Origin: an uncultured Oscillospiraceae bacterium
GTDB taxonomy: Bacteria; Bacillota; Clostridia; Oscillospirales; Ruminococcaceae
Direction: 5' to 3'
Length of the DNA: 5,639 nt
NCBI GenBank assembly: GCA_934408835.1
Contig: CAKRVU010000095.1
Span: 1 to 5,639 of the forward strand
The notes beneath the pieces are model-generated. The model did no database searches. It had not been told where the DNA came from and worked only from the letters and a program-made list of their open reading frames with translations. A program made the translations under genes and the position numbers. This document shows, piece after piece, positions 1 through 5,211 of the stretch (position 1 is the stretch's first letter; the number at the start of each line of letters is the position of its first letter).

Positions 1-408
1 GCCAACGTCTTTGTTTGACACCATCAGGGAGAGGTCAAGCTTCCGGTTGCCGCCTACGGGGGTATCCAGCTTGAGACGTGCTGCACCGAACATTTGCAGA
101 TACCAAGGGCGTTCAATGATGGCAGTTGTCATCTTAGAAAAGGGAATGCAGCGTTTTTGTACCCGAAAAATGCCGGTAAATAGATAAATGCCATTTTCAC
201 GCAACTGGTACACGTCAAAAAACCAGACCATCCAACCTAACAACAAAATGCCGATTACAACCAGCAGATCAATCCAGACGCCGGAAATCCATTGGTAAAG
301 GCTTCCTCCTGAAAAAAAGAGCGCACGGAGAACAGGCAGAAGCAGCAGGATTGCAAAATGAGAGGTACGGGATAGAATCCGGATGGGGTGCTCTCGATGA
401 TATTTCAT
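1..408 (-). CDS. ydbT: YdbT-like PH-domain membrane protein, N-terminal 136 residues (cut by left edge)
   Basis: The frame opens with ATG at 408 behind a GGAGG site (about 412-418) and stays open for 136 codons to the window edge, so the C-terminus is missing. Residues 1-16 are basic and polar. Two hydrophobic segments follow at about 17-32 and 43-64, then a region with the pattern of a bacterial PH domain (bPH_2/DUF304): YQLRENGIYLFTG at 67-79, a basic strand RVQKRCIPFSKM at 82-93 and LKLDTP at 112-117. YdbT-type proteins usually have roughly 400-500 residues, with repeated TM-pair plus PH units, so what is visible would be the first unit. It begins 12 nt after the stop of the ydbS-like gene, and the pair is surely co-transcribed. 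In Bacillus subtilis ydbST belongs to the sigma-W envelope-stress regulon and contributes to resistance against compounds made by other bacilli. The same role here is inference. The family call is fairly secure; the orthology is less so. Confidence 0.8.
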   Translation of the reverse strand, partial: MKYHREHPIRILSRTSHFAILLLLPVLRALFFSGGSLYQWISGVWIDLLVVIGILLLGWMVWFFDVYQLRENGIYLFTGIFRVQKRCIPFSKMTTAIIERPWYLQMFGAARLKLDTPVGGNRKLDLSLMVSNKDVG

Positions 409-420
409 ACGCGTCCTCCA

Positions 421-864
421 TTACAATTCGTGTTCCGGTGACAGCTGGCGCACCAGGCGTTTTGCCTCCGGGATTCGGATTCCGTGCAACCGTATGGTAG
501 CTCCGGGCGCGCGGATGACGACTGTTGCGATGCGCAGCAGAGGGGAGAAAGGGTTGGTCACTAGCGTGACATAGACAATCTGTCCCCGGTTAATGACTTC
601 ATCCTTTTGATAAAAGACTCCGGTACGATAGCGAAGTTGGCGTCCAGACAGGCAGTAAGAGGTGCGAAAGCAAAGAAGCGGGAGGTAAAGCCCGGCGGTG
701 AGAAGATACAATCCGGTGATTGCTGCAACCGTGATCCAAAAGGCAGAATCGTAAGAGTCAAACACCAATAAAACAAGGAAGCAGCTGGCGCACCAGATTA
801 AAAACAAGATCAGTTCTTCCGGTATCAGCCGCAAGACGGATACACGTTGATAACACCTTTGCAC
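421..864 (-). CDS. ydbS: YdbS-like PH-domain membrane protein (GTG start preferred, 147 aa)
   Basis: The longest frame starts at ATG 894 (157 aa), but nothing resembling a ribosome binding site precedes that ATG. A perfect AGGAGG at 873-878 lies inside that frame, 8 nt before an in-frame GTG at 862-864, so I place the start there. Numbered from the GTG, residues 17-35 and 42-64 are two hydrophobic membrane segments in a short hairpin with an acidic loop (DSYDS). Residues from about 68 to the end match the bPH_2/DUF304 pattern: a YCLSGRQLRYRTG strand pair, then EVINRGQIVYV, NPFSPLLRIATV and a final helix PEAKRLVRQL. YdbS proteins are typically about 150-160 aa, so it is full length. The PH domain should face the cytoplasm. 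Together with the ydbT-like gene 12 nt downstream it forms the usual YdbS/YdbT pair. Its ligand is unknown. It may be transcribed by read-through from upp, since no clear promoter is seen in the 104-nt gap. Confidence 0.82.
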   Translation of the reverse strand: MQRCYQRVSVLRLIPEELILFLIWCASCFLVLLVFDSYDSAFWITVAAITGLYLLTAGLYLPLLCFRTSYCLSGRQLRYRTGVFYQKDEVINRGQIVYVTLVTNPFSPLLRIATVVIRAPGATIRLHGIRIPEAKRLVRQLSPEHEL

Positions 865-872
865 TGGTTTGC

Positions 873-878
873 CCTCCT
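873..878 (-). promoter_or_regulatory. Shine-Dalgarno site that sets the ydbS-like start at GTG 864
   Basis: On the minus strand this is AGGAGG in an A-rich setting, followed by 8 nt and then GTG at 864-862. The spacing is ideal for a Firmicute start. It lies downstream of the ATG at 894, so it cannot serve that ATG, and this argues for the shorter protein. Confidence 0.8.
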
Positions 879-910
879 TTTTGCCATTTTTCATTCATCG
901 CAATGCACAA

Positions 911-937
911 AGGGAATTCTCAAACGGAGAATTCCCT
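911..937 (-). terminator. Perfect 11-bp inverted repeat after upp; candidate terminator with a weak U-tail
   Basis: AGGGAATTCTC (911-921) and GAGAATTCCCT (927-937) are exact reverse complements around a 5-nt loop. The element lies 31 nt after the upp stop, where an operon terminator is expected. Read in the minus direction, the stem ends ...CCCT and is followed by TTGTGC, so there are only three Us in a row. On the plus strand the following bases are not a T-run either. It may be an inefficient intrinsic terminator that lets some transcription into the ydbS-like gene, or an RNA-stabilising 3' hairpin. Confidence 0.55.
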
Positions 938-968
938 AGTTGACGTTGTTTTCTATCAGCTGCGCGAC

Positions 969-1595
969 TTATTTGGTGCCGAAGATGCGGTCTCCTGCGT
1001 CTCCCAGACCGGGAACAATATAGCCGTGACTGTTCAGCTTCTCATCTAAAGCGCCACAGTATATCTGCACATCAGGGTGTTCTTTTTGTAACGTTTCGAT
1101 TCCCTGAGGCGCTGCTACCAGGCACATGAAGCGGATATCGGTTGCGCCGCGTTTTTTGATTGCGGAAATTGCAAATGCGGCGCTTCCGCCGGTTGCCAGC
1201 ATAGGATCTAAGACGATGACCTCGCTTTTGTCCACGTCTGTCGGCAATTTGCAGTAATACTCTACCGGTTTTAAGGTTTCTGGATCGCGAAACACGCCGA
1301 TATGCCCCACGCGCGCGGCTGGCAGCATGGCTAACATACCCTCTTCCATTCCAAGTCCGGCGCGAAGGATTGGCACGATGGAAACCTTTTTGTCCATAAC
1401 AGAAAAGGTTGCGCGTGCCAGCGGTGTTTCGATCTCCGTTTCTGTTAATGGAAAGTCGCGGGTTGCTTCATAGCACATAAGCATTGCAATTTCTGATACC
1501 AGTTCCCGAAATTCCTTTGTGCTGGTACGCTTGTCGCGCAGCATTGCCAGTTTCGATTGGATTAGCGGATGATCCATAATCACTGGAGTTGTCAT
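969..1595 (-). CDS. upp: Uracil phosphoribosyltransferase
   Basis: This 208-aa protein converts uracil and PRPP to UMP and diphosphate in the cytoplasm (pyrimidine salvage). The length is standard for bacterial Upp. Visible signatures are the [10 protein letters not shown] stretch at 74-83, the type I PRPP-binding loop [14 protein letters not shown] at 126-139, and the C-terminal uracil-binding segment [12 protein letters not shown] at 192-203 followed by FGTK at the end. The N-terminal [14 protein letters not shown] (9-22) is also typical of the family. ATG 1595 is preceded by GAGAGGAAG at suitable spacing and was preferred to the internal Met7. It lies 21 nt after rpiB and is the last gene of the operon before the 911-937 hairpin. 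Its place after rpiB fits the metabolism: RpiB makes ribose-5-phosphate, the precursor of the PRPP that Upp consumes. No PyrR-type attenuator or upstream regulatory element is seen in the short gap, so it probably follows the operon promoter. Confidence 0.97.
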   Translation of the reverse strand: MTTPVIMDHPLIQSKLAMLRDKRTSTKEFRELVSEIAMLMCYEATRDFPLTETEIETPLARATFSVMDKKVSIVPILRAGLGMEEGMLAMLPAARVGHIGVFRDPETLKPVEYYCKLPTDVDKSEVIVLDPMLATGGSAAFAISAIKKRGATDIRFMCLVAAPQGIETLQKEHPDVQIYCGALDEKLNSHGYIVPGLGDAGDRIFGTK

Positions 1596-1616
1596 GATTC
1601 TTTCTTCCTCTCTTTT

Positions 1617-2063
1617 TTATTCTGATTCTTTTTCTTCCAAACGTTTCAGCTTTTGAATTCGAGTTGTGTGGCGACCGTCTTCAAAGGGGGTGTTTAAAAA
1701 AACATCCACCAACTCGCACGCAAGACCGGAACCGACTACCCGACCGCCCATACACAAAACGTTTGCGTCGTTATGTACTCGTGTATATTTAGCTGAAAAG
1801 TAATCGGAGCAGCAGGCGGCGCGAATTCCGTGAATTTTATTGGCAGCCATAGAGATTCCGATTCCGGTACCGCAGAGCAGGATGGCTGCTGTGCATTTTC
1901 CCGAACGGACTGCTTCGCATGGAGGTACGGCCATATCTGGATAGTCGCAGGAATCGGTGTTATAACAGCCGAAATCTTCATATGCGACTCCAATTTCATC
2001 CAAGTGCTTCCGAATGGACTCTTTTAGTTCGAATCCACCGTGATCGCTTCCCAATGCTATCAT
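1617..2063 (-). CDS. rpiB: Ribose-5-phosphate isomerase B
   Basis: A 148-aa RpiB/LacAB-family sugar-phosphate isomerase interconverting ribulose-5-phosphate and ribose-5-phosphate in the non-oxidative pentose phosphate pathway. The length is normal for the family. Signature segments are GSDHGGFELK at 5-14, the anion-hole loop LLCGTGIGISMAANK at 62-76 with the probable catalytic Cys64, and HNDANVLCMGGR at 97-108. RHTTR at 131-135 supplies the basic phosphate-binding residues. The Cys form of the active site resembles the E. coli type rather than the Glu-type actinobacterial enzyme. ATG 2063 has AAGGAGA at 2071-2077, 7 nt upstream and inside the tsaB coding region. The start overlaps the tsaB stop as ATGA, which suggests translational coupling. 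Galactose-6-phosphate isomerase (LacA/LacB) is a related alternative, but there are no paired subunits or lactose genes here, so RpiB is much more likely. Confidence 0.95.
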   Translation of the reverse strand: MIALGSDHGGFELKESIRKHLDEIGVAYEDFGCYNTDSCDYPDMAVPPCEAVRSGKCTAAILLCGTGIGISMAANKIHGIRAACCSDYFSAKYTRVHNDANVLCMGGRVVGSGLACELVDVFLNTPFEDGRHTTRIQKLKRLEEKESE

Positions 2064-2932
2064 ATTTGTCTCTCCTTTTCTTTTTCCAGCCGCTGCCGTT
2101 CCGCCTGCGACGGACGCAAGTATTGGGGAACCAGTTCCGCAGCGGATACGAACGGATGACCTTCTCGCAGCATTTGAAATGCCGCAAAGCCAACGCAGGA
2201 TGCGCGTTGCAGCCGGTTGGGCAAGGCGGTCAGAAACAGATTTTTTGTTTTGACGGACGGTGCGTAGGATGGAGGGATACCGTCTTGTTCAGTTGCTGAC
2301 GCTGGGTGGTTATCACAGTCTTGCGGAACGCACCAGTTGTTTGCAAAAGACGCGGAGGGTTTTGCTAAAGGAGGTGCGCTCGCAGATAGTTCTACTGTCT
2401 GACCATAAAACTTTTTATCATTATAACACATTTCTGCGCCATCGCCAACTAAAATGAGCTTTTTTTTGTAAATTTTTTGTTGGAGCTCGTTTCCCAGTGC
2501 TTCTACCGAAAGGGCGCGATCCGGCGTTAGGCGGCAAAAAGAGGCGCCGCCCTGAAAGAGGGCGTTGTACACCTGACCCCGTCTGGCGTCCATGACCGGG
2601 CATAAAATGCCGTCGAAGTCCCGGACAGACTCGGCCAGCACGGTCAAGGTGGATACTCCGATACAAGGGAGACCCGTCGCCTGAGCAATTCCTTTTGCCA
2701 TAGAGACACCGATGCGCAGACCGGTAAAAGAGCCGGGACCTATCGAAACGGCAATCCCATCTATCTCCTTTAGAGAAAGCGCGGCAGTTGCAAGGGTACT
2801 TTCCAACAAAGGAAGTAATGTCTGCGAATGGGTGAAACCTGCGTTTAAAAAGGATTCGCACAGCAGTTTTTCTTCCTCGCATACGGCGATACCCGCTGTT
2901 TTCCCGGAACTGTCAATACAAAGCAATCGCAT
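2060..2932 (-). CDS. tsaB: tRNA t6A biosynthesis protein TsaB, with an apparent ~50-aa insert
   Basis: TsaB (YeaZ) is the non-catalytic ASKHA-fold partner that binds TsaD and, with TsaE, transfers the threonylcarbamoyl group to A37 of ANN-decoding tRNAs. The N-terminal lobe is canonical: LLCIDSSGKTAGIAV (3-17), the family motif GPGSFTGLRIGVSMAKG (65-81) and PVMDARRGQVYNALF (112-126). The C-terminus is also typical (RLQRASCVGFAA near 240-251, AAELVPQYLRPSQAER at 264-279). The frame is open up to 3130, but ATG 2932 begins the conserved protein and has AGGAGG at 2943-2948, 10 nt upstream inside the tsaE end. At 290 aa it is longer than the usual 220-245 aa. The extra length is about residues 186-236, polar and rich in Pro, Ser, Ala and Asn, and without a family counterpart that I recognise. 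The gene begins 5 nt after tsaE and overlaps rpiB by 4 nt. rimI and tsaD, which often follow tsaB, are not here. Confidence 0.94.
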   Translation of the reverse strand: MRLLCIDSSGKTAGIAVCEEEKLLCESFLNAGFTHSQTLLPLLESTLATAALSLKEIDGIAVSIGPGSFTGLRIGVSMAKGIAQATGLPCIGVSTLTVLAESVRDFDGILCPVMDARRGQVYNALFQGGASFCRLTPDRALSVEALGNELQQKIYKKKLILVGDGAEMCYNDKKFYGQTVELSASAPPLAKPSASFANNWCVPQDCDNHPASATEQDGIPPSYAPSVKTKNLFLTALPNRLQRASCVGFAAFQMLREGHPFVSAAELVPQYLRPSQAERQRLEKEKERQI

Positions 2933-2937
2933 GTTGA

Positions 2938-3363
2938 TTATTCCTCCTGTCCGGTAACGGTAATTTGGCGTGTGTGATCGTCTATTGGCGTTATGGTGAT
3001 ATATCGGGTGTTTGGCGGAAGCGCTTCTGGAAATCTTTCGCTCCACTCTATTGCGAGAATGGCGCCCGATTCGAGATAGTCGTAATATCCTGTCACAAGC
3101 AGCTCTTCTTCTTCCTCCAGCCGATACCAATCAAAATGTGCGAGCGGCGGGGAGCCTGGATATTCGTTGACAATGGCAAACGTCGGACTGGACGGCTCTC
3201 CTTTGCAATTTAGGTAGCTGGCAAGCGCACAGATCAATGCGGTTTTGCCGGCTCCCATAGGACCGCGGAAGGCCAGAACGTCTCCGGGACGACAGCTTTT
3301 TGCCAATTCCTGTGCAAATGCTTCCGTCTCTTTCAGCGATGTGGTAATGATTCTATTTTTCAT
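2938..3363 (-). CDS. tsaE: TsaE, t6A biosynthesis ATPase (C-terminal part of the fused frame; possible separate product)
   Basis: From the internal ATG at 3363 the frame gives a complete 141-aa TsaE (YjeE/YdiB family), the P-loop ATPase that cycles the TsaB-TsaD complex during t6A synthesis. Numbered from that Met, the Walker A is GPMGAGKT at 34-41. The switch-like [10 protein letters not shown] follows at 59-68, then HFDWYRL at 76-82 and IEWSER at 105-110, all characteristic of the family. Nothing is missing from either end, so it is a whole protein and not a fragment. A GGAG lies 12 nt before the ATG, a slightly long but usable spacing, so a separate TsaE could be made even if the frame is truly fused. 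It is followed after 5 nt by tsaB, the standard Firmicute tsaE-tsaB order, and its last codons contain the tsaB ribosome binding site. Confidence 0.88.
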   Translation of the reverse strand: MKNRIITTSLKETEAFAQELAKSCRPGDVLAFRGPMGAGKTALICALASYLNCKGEPSSPTFAIVNEYPGSPPLAHFDWYRLEEEEELLVTGYYDYLESGAILAIEWSERFPEALPPNTRYITITPIDDHTRQITVTGQEE

Positions 3364-5028
3364 TCTTAAAAATAACTCCGTAATATTTCCGTTTTCTACC
3401 GAAACGGTATGCGCCGCCGGATGTTTTGGCAGTCCTGGCATGGTCATGACGTCGCCGGTGAGGAATACTGCGAATCCGGCTCCCGAAAAGAGGCGCACCT
3501 CCCGTACTGTAATGGTAAAATCCTCCGGCGCACCCAGTTTGGTTGGATCATCGGAGAAGGAATATTGCGTTTTTGCCACACATACCGGAAGAGTTTCATA
3601 TCCTAACCGCTTGATGGCCGCAAGTTGCTCTTTGGCGGCTTTGGTATATTTGACCTCTTTGGCACCGTAGATCCGTGTGGCAATCCGTTCCATTTTCTCT
3701 TCCATAGAAAGGGAAGGCTGGTACAGCGGTGTAAAATGAGACGTTATGCCGCAGGCTTTTACCACCTCTTTTGCAAGATTTAGACCGCCATTGCCGCCCG
3801 CTGTATAAACGTCTGCCGCCGCAAAGGGACAATCGATCTCCTTACAGGCTGCGGCAATTGCCGCTATTTCGGAGTCGGTATCCGTTGCAAAGCAGTTGAG
3901 CGCCGCTACGACCGGAACCCCGTATTGTCGCATATTTTCAATATGACGTTTTAAGTTTCCAAATCCTTTGAGCAATGCTGCGGCGTTTGGTTGTTCCAGC
4001 GTTTCCCGTGCTGCTCCACCGTGATACTTGAGGGCGCGGATGGTGGCGACTACTACAATGCAGTCGGGGGAAAGGTTAGCGGTTGGACATTTTAAATCCA
4101 AAAATTTCTCGGCGCCCAAATCAGAACCGAAGCCGGCCTCTGTGATTGCATACTCTCCCAGCTTGAGCGCCATACGGGTTGCCTTCACAGAGTTGCAGCC
4201 GTGCGCGATATTGGCAAAGGGACCGCCGTGTATCAGCGCCGGTGTATGTTCGATGGTTTGAACAAGATTCGGGCAGATCGCGTCCTTTAACAATGCGCAC
4301 ATTGCGCCGGCCGCCTGAAAGTCGCGGGCATACAACGCTTCCCCCTGATAGCTGTAACCGACTAAAAGGTTGCCCAGCCGTTCTTTTAAATCCTCTAAGT
4401 CGGTTGCAAGACATAAGATAGCCATTACTTCGCTGGCTACGGTAATGATAAAGCCGTCCTCGCGCGCGACGCCTCCGGTTTTGCCGCCTAAGCCAACGAT
4501 GATATGACGCAGCGCGCGGTCGTTCATATCCAGGCAGCGGCGGATTACAATTCGGCGCGGATCTAGTTGGAGCGGATTCCCCTGATGCAGATGATTGTCC
4601 ACCAATGCGCACAACAGATTATTGGCAGAGGTGATAGCGTGAATATCTCCGGTAAAGTGAAGGTTGATCTCCTCCATTGGCAACACCTGAGAAAAACCGC
4701 CGCCGGCAGCTCCCCCTTTGAGACCGAACACCGGACCCAACGAGGGTTCCCGCAATGCCAGCACTGATTTCTTTCCAAGTTTTTGCAAAGCCTGCGCCAG
4801 ACCGATACTGACGGTGGTTTTTCCTTCGCCGGCCGGGGTGGGGCTCATTGCGGTTACCAGTACCAGCTTGCCGTCCGGCGCTGAGGAAAGCCGTTTTTCA
4901 GCCTGCGGGTCAAGCTTTGCTTTATATCGACCGTATGGCAGAAGCTCCTCTTCCAATAACCCCGCCTGTTTCCCAATGTCCTGAATTGGCAACAGACAAG
5001 CCTGATTTGCAATTTCAATATCTGTCAT
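2938..5028 (-). CDS. fhs: Formate-tetrahydrofolate ligase fused in frame to TsaE (696 aa as read)
   Basis: As written, one open frame encodes two complete enzymes. Residues 1-553 are formate-tetrahydrofolate ligase, which makes 10-formyl-THF from formate, THF and ATP. Visible motifs are the P-loop TPAGEGKTT at 64-72, [20 protein letters not shown] at 93-112, VASEVMAI at 197-204 and the C-terminal [13 protein letters not shown] free-standing Fhs is about 555 aa and normally ends ...LF, as at residues 552-553 here. Two bridging residues (Leu-Arg) lead directly to Met556, the natural first residue of TsaE, so there is no real linker. Fhs was assigned from ATG 5028, which has AGGAGG at 5036-5041, 7 nt upstream. 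One extra T in a T5 run (3368-3372) removes the expected TAA stop, so the fusion may be an indel artefact. The Fhs part then spans about 3364-5028. It is the first gene after the 5101-5129 promoter. Confidence 0.9.
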   Translation of the reverse strand: MTDIEIANQACLLPIQDIGKQAGLLEEELLPYGRYKAKLDPQAEKRLSSAPDGKLVLVTAMSPTPAGEGKTTVSIGLAQALQKLGKKSVLALREPSLGPVFGLKGGAAGGGFSQVLPMEEINLHFTGDIHAITSANNLLCALVDNHLHQGNPLQLDPRRIVIRRCLDMNDRALRHIIVGLGGKTGGVAREDGFIITVASEVMAILCLATDLEDLKERLGNLLVGYSYQGEALYARDFQAAGAMCALLKDAICPNLVQTIEHTPALIHGGPFANIAHGCNSVKATRMALKLGEYAITEAGFGSDLGAEKFLDLKCPTANLSPDCIVVVATIRALKYHGGAARETLEQPNAAALLKGFGNLKRHIENMRQYGVPVVAALNCFATDTDSEIAAIAAACKEIDCPFAAADVYTAGGNGGLNLAKEVVKACGITSHFTPLYQPSLSMEEKMERIATRIYGAKEVKYTKAAKEQLAAIKRLGYETLPVCVAKTQYSFSDDPTKLGAPEDFTITVREVRLFSGAGFAVFLTGDVMTMPGLPKHPAAHTVSVENGNITELFLRMKNRIITTSLKETEAFAQELAKSCRPGDVLAFRGPMGAGKTALICALASYLNCKGEPSSPTFAIVNEYPGSPPLAHFDWYRLEEEEELLVTGYYDYLESGAILAIEWSERFPEALPPNTRYITITPIDDHTRQITVTGQEE
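2943..2948 (-). promoter_or_regulatory. Shine-Dalgarno site for tsaB inside the tsaE 3' end
   Basis: AGGAGG on the minus strand overlaps the last sense codons of tsaE (Gly-Gln-Glu-Glu) and sits 10 nt before ATG 2932. It fixes the tsaB start well inside the longer open frame that reaches 3130. Confidence 0.8.
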
Positions 5029-5063
5029 CCCGAATCCTCCTCTATATCTGTTCGGTTGTCATT

Positions 5064-5096
5064 GCTTCACAGCATTTGAAGTGAAGCGTCAGCTTC
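5064..5096. repeat. Overlapping inverted repeats in the fhs leader (possible operator or leader hairpin)
   Basis: GCTTCAC (5064-5070) and GTGAAGC (5081-5087) form a 7-bp inverted repeat with a 10-nt spacer. GAAGC (5083-5087) and GCTTC (5092-5096) form a second, overlapping one with a 4-nt spacer. They share the middle GAAGC arm, so only one could fold at a time. The second surrounds the transcription start predicted from the leftward promoter, so its outer arm may be only partly transcribed. Both lie between that promoter and the fhs ribosome binding site. A DNA operator or a small 5'-UTR hairpin are both possible. Confidence 0.4.
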
Positions 5097-5100
5097 CTTT

Positions 5101-5129
5101 ATCATAGCACAATATCACCTTTTTGTGAA
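5101..5129 (-). promoter_or_regulatory. Sigma-A-type promoter of the fhs-tsaE-tsaB-rpiB-upp operon
   Basis: Read on the minus strand, the -35 is TTCACA (5129-5124) and the -10 is TATGAT (5106-5101), with an exact 17-nt spacer. A TG one base before the -10 (TGCTATGAT) makes it an extended -10. Each hexamer has one mismatch to consensus. The start of transcription should be near 5094, giving a leader of about 65 nt before the fhs ATG. That is too short for a typical THF riboswitch. Confidence 0.75.
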
Positions 5130-5145
5130 TACTATCCGGAAAAGG

Positions 5146-5174
5146 TTGAAAAAATTTTTGTACAGAGGTATAAT
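5146..5174 (+). promoter_or_regulatory. Sigma-A-type promoter of the SEDS-family gene
   Basis: TTGAAA (5146-5151), an exact 17-nt spacer and a perfect TATAAT (5169-5174). The spacer begins in an A6T5 tract (5149-5159), likely to be bent. Transcription should begin near 5181, about 30 nt before the ATG. The -35 lies only 16 nt from the -35 of the leftward promoter, so the two polymerase sites are adjacent and may compete. Confidence 0.8.
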
Positions 5175-5211
5175 AAGCAAGGAACTTGAAAAAAATTTGA
5201 GGAATCTGCTT

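Noticed and set aside
880..960. Separate promoter for the ydbS-like pair (TTGAGA ... GATGAA)
   Set aside because: The best match has an 18-nt spacer, a poor -10 and a -35 inside the hairpin, so it is too weak to call.
1919..2299. 126-aa plus-strand open frame across the rpiB-tsaB junction
   Set aside because: It is antisense to two firmly identified genes, with no ribosome binding site, promoter or recognisable domain.
2529..2551. GC-rich inverted repeat GGCGGC/GCCGCC inside tsaB
   Set aside because: It lies in conserved coding sequence in mid-gene with no T-run, so it is explained by codon content.
2421..2882. 153-aa minus-strand frame inside tsaB
   Set aside because: It is the +1 shadow of the well-conserved tsaB frame and looks like shifted translation of it (Arg- and Gly-rich).
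2933..3130. Upstream extension of the tsaB frame by 66 codons (to 356 aa)
   Set aside because: The extra part is Arg-rich, overlaps tsaE in another frame and resembles no TsaB N-terminus. The conserved protein starts at ATG 2932 with its own AGGAGG.
3245..3670. 141-aa plus-strand frame opposite the fhs-tsaE joint
   Set aside because: Antisense shadow of two conserved domains; composition is what reverse reading of those codons would give.
4121..4612. 163-aa minus-strand open frame inside fhs
   Set aside because: It is an out-of-frame shadow of the conserved Fhs sequence, rich in Arg, Ser and Gly, with no motif or suitable start site.
5029..5100. THF riboswitch or T-box in the fhs leader
   Set aside because: The predicted transcribed leader is only about 65 nt. 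THF riboswitches are about 90-110 nt and T-boxes longer, and neither conserved core is seen.
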